From NCBI GenBank assembly GCA_004194705.1, contig SADC01001309.1:372001-436000 (forward strand): DNA of 64,000 nt. Direction: 5' to 3'. This document shows, piece by piece, positions 11,936 through 24,786 of this stretch (positions within the stretch are counted from its first letter, which is position 1; each line of letters opens with the position of its first letter). The DNA is from Ditylenchus dipsaci. Lineage: Eukaryota; Nematoda; Chromadorea; Rhabditida; Anguinidae. The notes under the pieces were generated by a model, which was given only the letters and a program-made list of their open reading frames with translations, did not search any database and was not told where the DNA came from. The translations under genes and the position numbers were made by a program.

Positions 11936-13249
11936 TTCGTCCTTATAATTTGCATGTCTTCCGCATCAACTTTAGAGTTCTGTGTGTTTAGGATTATCAA
12001 GCTCAAAGAATGACAATGAAGTTCATCGTGGTGTCGCCTCTCCTGGTGCCTTTTTCAGTGGTCGCTTGCGCTTTGGCACATGGATTCGTTATTCTAGGTG
12101 ACTGTTTTGATTGACTGTTGATTTATGTTCTGACGAGGCCTATTTTTCAGCTGGCTAACAACATGCGCTCTACTCTCCGATTGAATCGACTCCAGTGCTT
12201 TACATCTTCAAAGTAAGTTTATTCGGTGCTTTGCTGACAATGCTTCGACCATCCTAGTGGCCGTGGCTATGATCGTGTATTCAGACATTGCTTTTTCGTT
12301 GATCAGTGAGTGCTTTAGTGGCAACCTTGTTCTGTTAACCCATTCTGTATTATAGTGTGCTCCTTCGAAAAGACCGTCAGCCGAATTGACCTCCAGTAGA
12401 AGTAGCAGTATTGAAAATGGAGTATTGTTTCCCTGTCACAAGTATATTGCTATGTAATGTAATGGTCTGAATAAAATTGTTTTCAGAACATAAGGTTTTT
12501 AATTATACCGTGTCTGTCGTTCTTTCTACGTGCTAATATTAAAATTGTGCAAGGTTAACAGCAATGCCGAGCTCTCTATCGGCTTATTACGAAATCATTG
12601 AATAATTTGGACGGCTACCATCTGCTATCCCTGCATTTGTGGTCGGTGGTCTACCGTATCTTCCTATAATATAAAAATTCTCCGCTGCCTGTTATGATCT
12701 TTTCTGCACTGCACCAGCTGTACACCGACCCTGGCTGAATGACGTGGTTAATGTCTGCGGGATTTTTTTTAAAGAGTTTATTCCTGGAGTGGTGAAGAGT
12801 AAGTGAATTTTGCAAATTTCCAGTACCAATAAAAACTAACCCACGTTTGTTGGGCATCCTCCGAATGGCTCTTAAAGTCTCCTTACTTGAATTTGTGATA
12901 CTTATCTGATTAACAAGAAAACAGGTTTTAGGAAAGGTTTGTAAAGGAACAAAACCTGGTTTGAACTTGTCAACATTGAGAAGCTAGATAGTCAAAAATT
13001 TGAGGTCAACCACCTCGGAGTGGGTACCTACTGAAGTACTAATTAGATAGTGAGGTTCTGGATAGTCAAAACATCATTTTGGTCATAACAAACCGTTTTC
13101 ATTACAAAGTTTTAAGTTTAATACTATAGTCGGTTCGGCATTTGGAAGTGAAAAGACTTTTGTGGGCCGATCGATCTGTAGACCGATTGACGTAAAGCCA
13201 ACCTAAATTTAAAAGTTTGTGACAAAAATCCAATAATTTACGGCCAAAA
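11936..13249. other. Unassigned; several open fragments, none recognised
   Basis: Short plus-strand fragments with plausible splice signals occur around 11990-12410, and there is a minus-strand 68-codon ORF (12857-12651) starting MPNKRGLVFIGTGN. None shows a family motif I recognise. An AATAAA lies near 12470. Confidence 0.3.
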
Positions 13250-13400
13250 TTCAGTATTTCAAAAAGCCTTGAAATGCCAAATTTGAATTTATGAGCAGAA
13301 TTAAAAAGTTTATGGCCAGAATTCAAAAGTTTATGGCCAAAATTCAGTATTTTATGGCCACGTCGAGTTTATGGCCAAAATTAAATATTTTATGGCCAAT
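13250..13400. repeat. TTTATGGCCAAAATTCAG subrepeats
   Basis: Five units of (t)ttatggccaaaattcag in mixed orientation, related to the TGGCCATAGA subrepeats at 29690-29815, 31322-31400 and 31670-31790. Confidence 0.6.
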
Positions 13401-13690
13401 TTTCATATTAATCTAAATATCCCTTCTCTTCAGTCATCCTATAACTTCCGAAAACATAAAGCTAGTGTACCCTTTTCCAAATCAGATTTCCGATTCCACT
13501 CTTTCTTTGTTCGGACACCTAAAATTTATTATGCTCTTCCAGCTGAAATTGTTGCTTCCCCTACAATAACGCTTTTCAGGAAAAAACTCAAAGAATGTGA
13601 TCTAAATGATTTTGTATTGTAATTATTTTTAAAGAAATATGTATTTGTTTTCGTCGCGCACTTGTTGCGTAAACAATAAATAAATAAAGA
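13400..13690 (+). mobile_element. 5'-truncated non-LTR retrotransposon 3' end
   Basis: The plus ORF (ending in a stop at 13620-13622) has the layout of the extreme C-terminus of reverse transcriptases of CR1/RTE/Jockey type: FHSFFVRTPKIYYALPAEIV, then an SP..LFRKKLKECD helix shortly before the stop. A short 3' UTR is followed by a simple tail (aataaataaataaa, about 13674-13687). Such a tail plus missing 5' sequence is what target-primed reverse transcription leaves. The RT core itself is absent. Confidence 0.6.
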
Positions 13691-13934
13691 CAGTTTCAGT
13701 GGATCTCAGCGAAGAAACCTGAAAAGTGCACTAAGAAAGGTACTGATTTTCGAACAAAGTTATAATCTTTAGTTTCGGTTAAGGTTGGTAAAGAGTTAAT
13801 CTGCTGGCACCAAAAGACAAAGTCATAGCTCAGATCAAAGAATTCACAAATGTGCTGCAATTGGAAATAACGGTGATCGTATGCGTCTGGCTCAAAATGT
13901 AGCTCAAGTGCTCTTGAAACAGCTGAACCGCTTA

Positions 13935-14277
13935 CAAGCTTCGTCAAAAGTCAAAAGATGAGCTAGAAAAGGTCAAACAGCTGAAAGAAGAAGTGCGAGG
14001 CAGTGATCTTCCGAAAAAGCGCAAGATAAAATGACCCAAGGGACCCAATCTTTTGTCGTGCAAGAAAGCGAAGATGGACAAGAAAGCTCAACAGTTGCCA
14101 GGTCGGGTTCCGGGATCGTTTGGCAAGAAGAAGGATGATGTTCAGACTGCTGAAGAAGAGGACAATGCTAGCTCCACTAAGAGAAAGCGGACAAGGAAGA
14201 GGTGTCGAAAGCCCATGAGTCTCGAGAGAGTTCTCCGGTATAACTGGCGTCGTAGAGTATCTATTCTGCTAAATTAA
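13935..14277 (+). pseudogene. UTP23-like rRNA-processing protein, C-terminal part
   Basis: The plus frame from about 13955 reads KDELEKVKQLKEEV, DLPKKRKIK, then after an in-frame TGA (14032-14034) PKGPNLLSCKKAKMDKK, followed by Lys/Arg-rich sequence to a TAA near 14275. UTP23 and its PIN-domain relatives end in a KKRKK...GPNPLSCKKKKK tail, so the match to the diagnostic GPNxLSC motif is good. UTP23 binds snR30/U3-region pre-rRNA during small-subunit assembly. I could not place the PIN-domain exons upstream, where a non-LTR tail ends at 13687. The internal stop may be a real lesion or a sequence error. A poly(A) signal AATAAA follows at 14302. Confidence 0.45.
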
Positions 14278-14309
14278 ACTTATAAGTTTGTTCCGGTATC
14301 CAATAAAGT

Positions 14310-14499
14310 GGTGCAGGATCAAAATACCCAAAGACAAAATACCCAAGGACAAAAAATTATGATAATAATATTCTGATAATAGCGTTTAGTGAACATTATC
14401 TGCACAATATGTATATTGGGTATTTTGACCATTGGGTATTTTGTACTTTGGGTATTTTGTCCTTGGGTATTTTGTCTTTGGGTATTATGATCCTGCACC
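14310..14499. mobile_element. MITE inserted at the UTP23-like poly(A) signal
   Basis: A 190-bp inverted-repeat element with ends GGTGCAGG / CCTGCACC and tandem AAATACCCAAAGAC subrepeats. Both flanks read CAATAAAGT (14301-14309 and 14500-14508), so the insertion duplicated a 9-bp target containing the AATAAA hexamer. Confidence 0.85.
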
Positions 14500-14749
14500 C
14501 AATAAAGTAGTCTCGTGTATGATGTGTATGCACTGGGCTAGGGCTCGTTTTATAAATGACGGCCTCGCCCAAAAAAGTTGAAGTGGGCTCATTTTTTCTC
14601 ATTTTTTAGACTTTAATTTAAGAGTGAGAGTGAAAGGCAGACTGAGAGTGAGAGTGAATGGCAACTTTTAAAAGACTTGAAACTGAAAAAGACTGGGAGG
14701 CAGACTGAGAGGCACACTGAAGGGCAATTTTTTCTAATTTTTTATTTAT

Positions 14750-14822
14750 TTCTGCACCCCGGATTCGAACCAGCGACCTCCCTTCTAAGTACGTAAGGCA
14801 CTACACCAACCCCTCCTTATTA
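14750..14822 (-). repeat. tRNA-derived SINE fragment
   Basis: On the minus strand there is an A-box-like ttggtgtagtgccttacg and, about 30 nt later, a perfect B-box ggttcgaatcc. The stems do not form a proper cloverleaf, so this is SINE-like rather than a tRNA gene. A second, poorer B-box copy in plus orientation lies at 15150-15182, on the other side of the MITE at 14842-15128. Confidence 0.6.
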
Positions 14823-14841
14823 GGATAGCCCAGAACCACAT

Positions 14842-15128
14842 CCAGAGTGGCCGAGAGGCAAAAATAACTGGTTTTGGGGGTTTACTAAAGGGGGTGAACT
14901 TTTTGCAAAAAATCGATTGAGCGGATCAGAATTCCAGTCCGATGGCTTAATCGCCCAGAATTCCACACTAGTCCACCCTGAACCACTCAAAACCACCGTA
15001 AACCTGGAATTCTGGGCGATTAAGCCTATCGGACCCGAAATCTGATCCGCTCAATCGAATTTTCGCAAAAATTTTACCCCATTTAGTAAACCCCAAAAAC
15101 CAGTTATTTTTGCCTTTTGGCCACTCTG
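14842..15128. mobile_element. Hairpin MITE, GAGCGGATCAG family (reference copy)
   Basis: A nearly perfect palindrome: the arms begin CCAGAGTGGCC and run through tttactaaagggg, attgagcggatcag and tccgatggctt, meeting at an accactcaaaaccacc centre. Other copies: 60411-60728 (full), 41560-41790 (partial, inside another MITE), 31978-33800 (split by a MULE) and 7700-7770 (fragment). No TSD could be fixed with confidence. Confidence 0.8.
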
Positions 15129-15699
15129 GATGTGGTTCTGAGCAATTCTATGGAGTGATGTAGAGGTTGCTGGTTCGAATATTCGAAAATTCCGCTAATT
15201 AAACACACGAAAATTGAGTGCAAGTGAGAGTGAAAGTGAGAGTAAAAATAAGTGTCCGCTAATTGGACACACACTGAAAGTGAGAGTGAGAGGTAAGAGT
15301 GAGAGTGAAAGGAAAATCCGCTAATTGGACACGAGGCTTTAGACATAATTTCGAGCAAGACTCTTGAACAAAATTGCATTTAGAGTCTCTTTTTGCCCAG
15401 CTCCAGTGACCAAAACATGCAAATGGTCGAATTTTCAAAATGTCCAAAACTCAACTTTTTATAAACCAGAACTCAAAAATGGGGTCTACTCCGGTAGGGT
15501 CGGATTTTCAACGTTCTCAGTTCTCCTTATTAATTTTGATTAAAAAATTGTTATTCTTGCAAAAAAAAAATTTTTCATCAAAATTTTCGCATCGCAGTCA
15601 AAAATCACTAAATATTTCTAAAAGTGTAGGAAAATGTATTTTAAAAATCTTGGCGTTTTGTTTATTTTAAACCGAACTAAAATTCAAATTTTAAGGGGC
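15129..15699. other. Repeat scraps, no gene
   Basis: GTGAGAGTGA simple repeats (15225-15310) resemble the arms of the element at 17658-20744. A block at 15335-15425 (ttgcatttagagtctc...cccagctccagtgacc) recurs in altered form at 61400-61480. Nothing coding was recognised. Confidence 0.4.
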
Positions 15700-15912
15700 C
15701 GTGTAGCCCTGGCAATTAGACTGGCAAAACTGGCAATTCAAACTGGCAGTTTGCCAAAACTGGTAATTCAAACTGGTAACTGGCAAACTGGCACTGGTAG
15801 TTGGCAAAGCTGGTAGTGGCACTGGTAATTGTTACCAGGTGCCAGTTTTGCCAGTGCCAGCTACCAGCCTGGCAATTGCCAGTGCCAGGTACCAGTGCCA
15901 ATTATGAAAACA
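15700..15912. repeat. Tandem/inverted CTGGCAA array
   Basis: About twenty imperfect ctggcaa(aa/tt) units on the left and their inverse (ttgccagtgcc) on the right form a foldable array. The ORFs at 15634-15816 and 15901-15716 only translate it. Confidence 0.65.
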
Positions 15913-16573
15913 CTGGTTGAGACTCGTACTTTTTGTAAAAAATATTAACTTGGATTTCAAATAATATATTTAGCAAAATCTTTGGTGTTGTGTCTTTTTA
16001 ATTCAAGCAATTTTGCTATATTTTTTGCAAAAATCGGTAATTTTAATTAACCGGTTTACCGTATTTTGGCTGTACCGAAAAAAGTAAAAGAATATTTGGT
16101 AAAAGGCACATTTGGGATATTTTCTTTTGGTAAAGGCATATTTGGTAAATTTTCTTTAAAGGACCATGGTCTTTGGACGCAGCGACATTTGAGAAATTTG
16201 AATTGGTGGGGACACTTTTTTACTCTGAAAATATTCAACAATTATTTTTCAAATTATTTTTTGTTTGCATCTAAAATTTTATCAAAATTTGAACGTCTAC
16301 TAGTTGAGCCTAACGTTGCTTGACATTGCCAGATCGGACGACTTCGGCTACTTTCACTGCACCATACTACTCATATGAGATTTTGATTATTGCTAGACTA
16401 AGTAATAAAAATTTTAATTTGCAATGCAAATAAGAAATAATTCACATTCAAACTAAATTGGTCTCAATGATAAAAAGTGTCCCCCGCCAATTCAAATTTC
16501 GTAAATGTCTCTGCGTTCAAAAACCATGGTCCTATAAGTAAAGGCACATTTGATATTTTTTTGTCTGTGTGAC

Positions 16574-17409
16574 TAGGGTTGCTGAATGGACATATGTCCG
16601 GACATATGTCCGGACATTTATGGACATATGTCCGGACATATGTCCTGCAAAATGTCCGCCCTTATTAAAATCGGACATATATAAATGAGATTGTTACACA
16701 ATTTTTTTTTACAGTTTATTTGCTACTCTTTCTGATTTTTATTTTCAGATTGAAAATGACAAAAGAAAAATATAATTTATTGAAACTTCCACTAGTATTG
16801 TAAATTTAGACCACCTAGACGTTACCCAAATAAATGGATATTACTCAAACCAACTGTAAGTTACCCGAATCATTTGGATAGGTCCCAAACCACCTAGAAG
16901 CTACCCAATACCTCATTGATAGTACCCAAACCACGTGGATGCTCGAACTACTTAATAGTTCCAGAACCAGGACCGGTATCAATAACCATCGCATTAAATG
17001 CGAGGATAGGGATAAAATCCGCGGATTTTACGTCCTCAGGTATCTTATCTGTTTTGTTCCTTTTTTCAGCCCTAGGTTTTCAAAAGACTATGAATTAAGA
17101 GTTTCAGAACCAGGTCCGGTAGCAATAAATTGTAAATTTAGACCACCTAGACGGTATCCAAAGCAAAACCTAAACCAAACCCGACTGGAAGAAGCGGTGG
17201 AAGAAATAGAATTGGAAACTGAGTAAAACGATTCAATTGTAAATGAATTTGATGTATCTATGAACGATTATTGTATCGTTAATTGAAATTTTTTGAATAA
17301 AGTTTGGTTGTATAAGTGTCCGAAATTTTGGACATATGTCCATAAATGCCCGGACATATGTCTGGACATATGTCCAAAATATAAATGTCCGGACATTTCA
17401 GCAACCCTA
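16574..17409. mobile_element. hAT-type element, GGACATATGTCC arms, 8-bp TSD
   Basis: Ends TAGGGTTGCTGAA and TTCAGCAACCCTA with flanking TGTGTGAC on both sides (16566-16573 and 17410-17417). The arms are palindromic GGACATATGTCC units. It is nested inside 16068-17588. A second copy of its right part lies at 33840-34109 and resumes at 36627-36750 after a MULE insertion. It carries a short conserved ORF (see 17071). Confidence 0.88.
17071..17226 (+). CDS. Short element-encoded ORF, unknown function
   Basis: Preceded by a good acceptor (gttccttttttcag|cc), this segment reads FSKDYELRVSEPGPVAIN, then FRPPRRYPKQN, then EEAVEEIELETE and a stop. The copy at 33890-34085 keeps the same frame through YELRV.E.GPVAINC.FRPP, with mostly single-base differences. 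A one-base difference near its end lets that copy run on to a later stop. Retention of the peptide in two copies suggests it was part of the mother element's gene. I do not recognise the family, and it is too short to be a transposase. Confidence 0.35.
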   Translation, partial: PRFSKDYELRVSEPGPVAINCKFRPPRRYPKQNLNQTRLEEAVEEIELETE

Positions 17410-17707
17410 TGTGTGACGCAATCTGTGACACGAAAAGAACCTGAAATAGCCGTTACCAAATTTTTTTTTACCAAATGTGACTTTACCAAAAAAATCTACC
17501 AAATGTGCCTTTACCAAAAAAAATTACCAAAAGTTTTTTACCAAATGTGCCGTCTAACAAATATTTCTTTACCTTTTTCGGTACAGCCCGTATTTTCTCT
17601 ATTAAGGCGAATTCACAATGAAGAGTCTGTTTGCGGATGCTAAAACAGACTCACTAATGGCCTGTTCACATACTGAGAGTGAGAGTGGGAGTGAGAGTAA
17701 GGGAGTG

Positions 17708-17881
17708 TGTTGTATCCTTGATAGCTTGAGAGAGAGAGAGACGATAGCACACGACTTCTTAATAGCTTTATTCGGACACAAACTGATCTGAACACAGACG
17801 TTCAGACCTTTATATACTACGAGAGTAAGACACGTTTGAATCACTACAAGACAAATGGTGATTCAAACACAGTACACAACA
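17708..17881 (-). repeat. 3' LTR of the miniature retrotransposon
   Basis: 174 bp. On the plus strand it begins tgttgtatccttgatag and ends cagtacacaaca. Outside the insertion it matches 18615-18726 plus 19676-19747 almost base for base; one visible difference is taag versus taacag near 17828/19691, implying a fairly recent insertion. Confidence 0.85.
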
Positions 17882-18019
17882 CCTTCCCCGTACAATGGGT
17901 TGGGTGGACAGAGATTCTGAAGAATAGGAGATTTCTTTCTTCCTTGCAGCATTGGAGCTTGGATCTGGCCGAGGAACTTGGACTGTCGCAGATTGGCACT
18001 TGAGGCTTCTTTGACCGCT

Positions 18020-18612
18020 CCCTATACCGACCATTGGCTGCGGAATCTCTGCTGTGACTGTAGACGACGAGAGCGTTGAGCACGATGTTCCATTCCTTTC
18101 CTTGAAGCGGAGCTGAATGGGAAGACACTTGCTTGCAGGCGAGACTGATGAGCATGATGACGCGTCCACTCCTTCCCTTGATTGAAGACTGGAAGCGGAG
18201 CTGACTGGGAGACGACATTTGCTGGAAGACGAGTTGCTTGGCTTGTCACTTTCTTCTTGGCAGGCTGCACTTGAGAAGAGGACGGCAACTGAGAGACTGA
18301 CTGACGACCAACAGGTTGCTTGGAACGTCTTGTACTTGACTTGCGAAGAGAGCAGTTGCTTTTCCAGTGCATGAGTCCACAGATAGAGCACGGCGACGAA
18401 GGCTTGCTGCTGCGACACTGGAAGGCTGAGGGTCCTGGCTACCAGTTGAGCTGAGCTGTAGCAGGTTGATTCCCTTTGACTGACGGAACTGAGAAGGCTG
18501 GTGCTTTTCTTTTGATCGCTGCTGATTGAGAGGCATGTCCAAAAATCCTAGTGCGTTGAGTGGAAATCAATTGGGCTTTGCCCGCGTAGGTTCGAATCCT
18601 GCCGACTGCGCC
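18020..18612 (-). pseudogene. gag-like fragment with CCHC zinc knuckle
   Basis: On the minus strand around 18393-18330 the frame reads CSICGLMHWKSNC, a C-x2-C-x3-H-x4-C knuckle like those in BEL/Pao gag nucleocapsids. It is followed by Arg/Lys/Ser/Gln-rich sequence (SSTRRSKQPVGRQ). The reading frame shifts several times across the internal region, so no intact gag is present. Confidence 0.5.
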
Positions 18613-18613
18613 A
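18580..18613 (-). other. Primer-binding site (tRNA-Ser type)
   Basis: One base from the 5' LTR, the minus strand reads TGGCGCAGTCGGCAGGATTC, continuing gaacctacgcggg. This is complementary to a tRNA 3' end (…GACTGCGCCA) and extends through the whole T-arm. The acceptor and T-arm match animal tRNA-Ser sequences as I know them. The complementarity is much longer than the usual 18 nt. Confidence 0.75.
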
Positions 18614-18726
18614 ATGTTGTATCCTTGATAGCTTGAGAGAGAGAGAGACGATAGCACACGACTTCTTAATAGCTTTATTCGGACACAAACTGATCTGAAC
18701 ACAGACGTTCAGACCTTTATATACTA

Positions 18727-19675
18727 GGTTATGGGTAAAAATCCCCCGTAAAAATCCCCCAGCAAAAATCCCCCAACAAAAATCCCCCAGTAAAAATCCC
18801 CGCAGCAAAAATCCCCCACAAAATCCCCCAGAATAAAAATTGAAGTGAGGCAATGTATCTAAGCAAATGTATTTCAAAACCACGGTATTCTAACCAAAAT
18901 CATGTCATGAACACTATTTTATAGTTAAAGACGTCCCAGTGCCGATGTAAACCGGAGTACCGAAGCATGAAACGAGGTAATGACTTTATTGCCTGGAGGG
19001 TGTAGTATAGTCATTGGTTTACTCACAATACTTTAAGTATAAAGTTAACTCGCAAGCCTAAAGGACCTTAACTCCTATGTGGATATCCTAACCAACTAGG
19101 TAAAGCCACCTGTATACCTGATAACTGGATATTACTAGGTGAGTATCACTGCCGTGGTAGTACTACCCAAGTTCCACCACCTAAGTTCTACCATTTCAGT
19201 ACAACTATTAAGATGCCCTACTACCAATTCTTGGGGAAGTTGAATTATAGGTTGTTGCTATGCTAAAGTAACCGAAATAGGAATTTTGAAGCTGTTTGGT
19301 TAGAAAAATTGGTGTTTGCTGCCAGCATCGGTTAAGATGCTTACATGGTAGCCTCAGGTACCCTCAGGTAGTTAAGGTATTTTTCTAGCTCGATGCGGGA
19401 TTCCGAATAGCAAAACCGATATTTTGGTATTATCAAACCGTGTTTAGGGTCCCAATTTTGATTAACAAATTGATAATATTGACAATAATTTGCTTATTAT
19501 TATTTTAAGTCCGAGTCCGTGAATAAATGTCCATTTAATTTCAATTTCTATTCTGGGGGGATTTGTGCTGGGGGATTTTTGTGGGGGGATTTTGCTGGGG
19601 GATTTTTACTGGGGGGATTTTTGTTGGGGGGATTTTTGCTGGGGGGATTTTCACGGGGGGATTTTACCCATAACC
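18727..19675. mobile_element. Foldback-like element, AAAAATCCCCC motif, 8-bp TSD
   Basis: 949 bp. Ends GGTTATGGGTAAAAATC and inverse. The flanks ATATACTA (18719-18726 and 19676-19683) duplicate a site present once in the intact LTR at 17708-17881, so the empty site is visible in the same window. TIRs are tandem aaaaatcccccagc units (about 18731-18835; 19560-19670). The first bases resemble the element at 51324-52879 (GGTTATGCGTAAAG), suggesting one superfamily with different subrepeats. It is non-coding. Confidence 0.92.
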
Positions 19676-20744
19676 ATATACTACGAGAGTAACAGACACG
19701 TTTGAATCACTACAAGACAAATGGTGATTCAAACACAGTACACAACAGAGTGTTCACAATGCACCTTACTCTCACTCCATTCTCACTCTCGGTGTTCACA
19801 ATGCTTTTTTTCTTTTGCCTAAAAATAATTAAATTGTTTTTTTTATTTTTTGAAGGATGATACGTAAAAATGCCACGTTTTGGAGAAAAAGTGCCACGTT
19901 TTTGTGAAAATGTGCCACGTTTTAGTGAAAAAGACGGTGAAACGCAGTGCACCCAAAAAAAGTTGAAGTAGTTCAAGAGACCAATCGTCTCCTTCTCTTT
20001 TGACTAGGTTGAGGACAAAGAGATGAAAGACGGGACGCCATGACGATTTTCTGGGAATGGATAGCTCACGCAATTCACCACAACCAGCTGTATCCAGCGT
20101 TCGAAATTTCCTATACCTTCTCGTAGGTGGTGTTGAGAAAGCTATTTTAGACGTTTCGAAAACCGTGAACACACTGAGTGTTGAATTATCCCCACTTGCT
20201 CTGTCAGTTTATTGGATTCAAGCGTTGGGAAAGAATGGCATCTTTACTCTCTTGGAGTTCAAAGAAGATATCAGAATAATTTAAACAACTATGAATCGAG
20301 GCTCGGATAGGGAGAAATAAATGAAGCATAGAGAACATAAAATAATGTTGAAAATGCCGTGGAACCTCTATTAATAGTCCTGTGTCTATTATAGAAATTT
20401 TACGAGACATTATAACTATCCAACAAGCAATCTTTTGTCGTAATTTACAATATTATGAGCAAATTCAAAAATAAAATATTAAAGTATAAGTTAAATGCAA
20501 AATAAAAAAATGCATTGTGAACACCTGGGAGTGAGAGTGAGAGTGGGAGTGAGAGTGGGAGTGAGAGTGGGAGTGAGAGGAGGAGTGAGAGTGGGTGGGA
20601 GTGAGAGTGAGAGGGGAGTGAGAGTGGGAGTGAGAGTGGGAGTGAGAGTGGGAGTGAGAGTGAGAGTGGCAGTGAGAGTTAAGGGTGTTCACAATGACAA
20701 CTTACTCTCACTCCCACTCTCACTCTCAGTATGTGAACAGGCCA

Positions 20745-21451
20745 TAAGAATCTGCGAAACAGAATCCTCGATTTTTTTACTGTTTTTCCAAAATTATTTA
20801 GTGGGCGTGGTTTTTTTATGTTCCAGTCGCTTATGTAGCTTCTCACATCATATAGTTGAGGTTTAGGGCTACTAAATGAGCTATTGACTGAGTGAACATT
20901 GCTTCAAAAACTCAGATAAAATTTTAAGACTTCGCCCAAGAACCCTAACTCGAATTCGAGTGCGGATGCTTTGGCGGAGTCTTTCTGTTTTAACTCAATT
21001 TTCTTAACAGCATCTATTCTATCAATAGCTCATCTGGTAGCCCTGAATCTTAGCTACAAGATGGCACCAAAAGAATAATTTTTGAAAAATTTAAAAAAAA
21101 GTTATGGCCATTTCTGAGTGTAAAGTCTGGTTTAGCATCCGCAAACAGCCTCCTCATTATGTTTTCGCCTTTAAACCCCATGGGTGATTATTTATCAACC
21201 CCTAAAAATCGAAAATTTCAAGGTCGATTTTGAGATTTTCGGGAACTCAACCAAAATCTGAAAAGTAGAATCAAAATCGCCAATTTTCCGCCGGCAGTCG
21301 CGTAAGTATGGGTGAGATATAAGGTCCGTAGGGTGAGGGATTAGAGAGTGGGGATATATAGAGAAAAAACCTTTTTGTCTGTGGTTTACGACATTAAATG
21401 ATTGCTTGGTGTTGCTACAAAAGCTAGTTTAGGTAATTGGACTTATCAAAA
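20745..21451. other. NKAP upstream region with MITE remnant
   Basis: Around 21170-21290 the sequence (aaccccta aaaatcgaaa... gattttgagattttcggg) matches the interior of the TTTCCTCTAATA MITE copies at 46664 and 53086. The 140 bp before the NKAP start codon is AT-rich; I see no defined promoter motif. Confidence 0.4.
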
Positions 21452-24202
<2,751 letters not shown>

Positions 24203-24786
24203 TGTAGGCTTGTTTGCATAAAAATGACATATTAAACTTGGCATGTGTGAATTTATTTTGTATACATCTAGTTCAAATTCCGAGGTATAGATGGTGGTAC
24301 TCATTACCATAAATACTAATTTTGCTAAAGAATTTCAATTTTCGGCACTATCCTAGAAGAGGGGGCCAGATTTTGCCTTGGTCCCCCCTGTTGATCTTTA
24401 TCAATTTTGCCTTGGTCCCCAGGGGCCTATTCCAACAGTTGAAAGTTGAAAGTTGAAAGTAGAAAGTTGAAAGTTGAAAGTTGAAAGTGAAAGTGTTCCA
24501 ACACTTGAAAGTGAAATTTGTGAAAGTTGAAAGTTGAAAGTAGAAAGTTGAAAGTGAAAGTGTTCCAACACTTGAAAGTGTAAAGTTGAAAGTTGAAAGT
24601 AGATGGTAAAAATCGGTGGGTTGAAATAGGTGGTCCGATTTTTTGTGAAAGTTGAAAGTAAAACTTTTTTTCGGTTTTGGTCATTTCTAGATGCAATTTT
24701 TTGCGTAGAATCCAAATTTGTGGGTATTTTTTACGATTTCGATATGTAATTCGGATCTTTTCATTATTTTTCAACCTCGAGTAGTA

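Larger units (their letters stand above)
16068..17588. mobile_element. Foldback-like element, TTTGGTAAA motif, 8-bp TSD
   Basis: Ends GGCTGTACCGAAAAA and inverse, flanked by exact CGTATTTT duplications (16060-16067 and 17589-17596). Both TIRs consist of tandem TTTGGTAAAAGGCACA-like units (16080-16160; 17455-17575). It contains a second complete element at 16574-17409. Confidence 0.88.
17708..19747 (-). mobile_element. Miniature LTR retrotransposon, BEL/Pao-like
   Basis: Minus orientation. The 3' LTR is 17708-17881 (174 bp, TG...CA on both strands). The 5' LTR is 18615-19747, the same sequence interrupted by the element at 18727-19675. Exact GAGTG duplications flank it (17703-17707; 19748-19752). 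Next to the 5' LTR is a primer-binding site; next to the 3' LTR is a purine tract GGGGAAGG (17889-17882 on the minus strand). The internal region is only about 730 bp and has a gag-like zinc knuckle but no protease, RT or integrase, so it depends on other elements. A CX2CX3HX4C knuckle and a 5-bp TSD suggest BEL/Pao. Confidence 0.85.
17658..20744. mobile_element. PIF/Harbinger-like MITE, GAGAGT arms, TAA TSD
   Basis: Ends TGGCCTGTTCACATACT and AGTATGTGAACAGGCCA, each next to TAA (17655-17657 and 20745-20747). A GGCC-start TIR with a 3-bp TWA duplication fits PIF/Harbinger. The arms run into GAGTGAGAGTGG tandem repeats (17675-17707; 20527-20690; 20700-20730). An LTR element split it at 17708-19747; without that insert it is about 1.04 kb. 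Interior ORFs (20172-19843 minus, 20057-20284 plus) show no motif I recognise. Confidence 0.7.
17590..21180. mobile_element. Outermost inverted-repeat element of a four-level nest
   Basis: 17605-17651 (ggcgaattcacaatg...gtttgcggatgctaa) matches the inverse of about 21128-21175 (tagcatccgcaaac...tttcgcc). The pair brackets the Harbinger-like element and everything inside it. The boundaries are approximate and no TSD was identified. The right-hand interior (20745-21128) holds no recognised gene. Confidence 0.5.

Noticed and set aside
14750..14822. tRNA gene
   Set aside because: A and B boxes are present but acceptor and anticodon stems do not pair; treated as a SINE.
20465..20692. ORF encoding long His-Ser repeats
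   Set aside because: It is only the translation of the GAGTGAGAGTGG simple repeat of the Harbinger-like arm.
24401..24715. ORFs encoding FNFQLST repeats
   Set aside because: Translation of the tandem TTGAAAGTTGAAAG arm; no gene structure.
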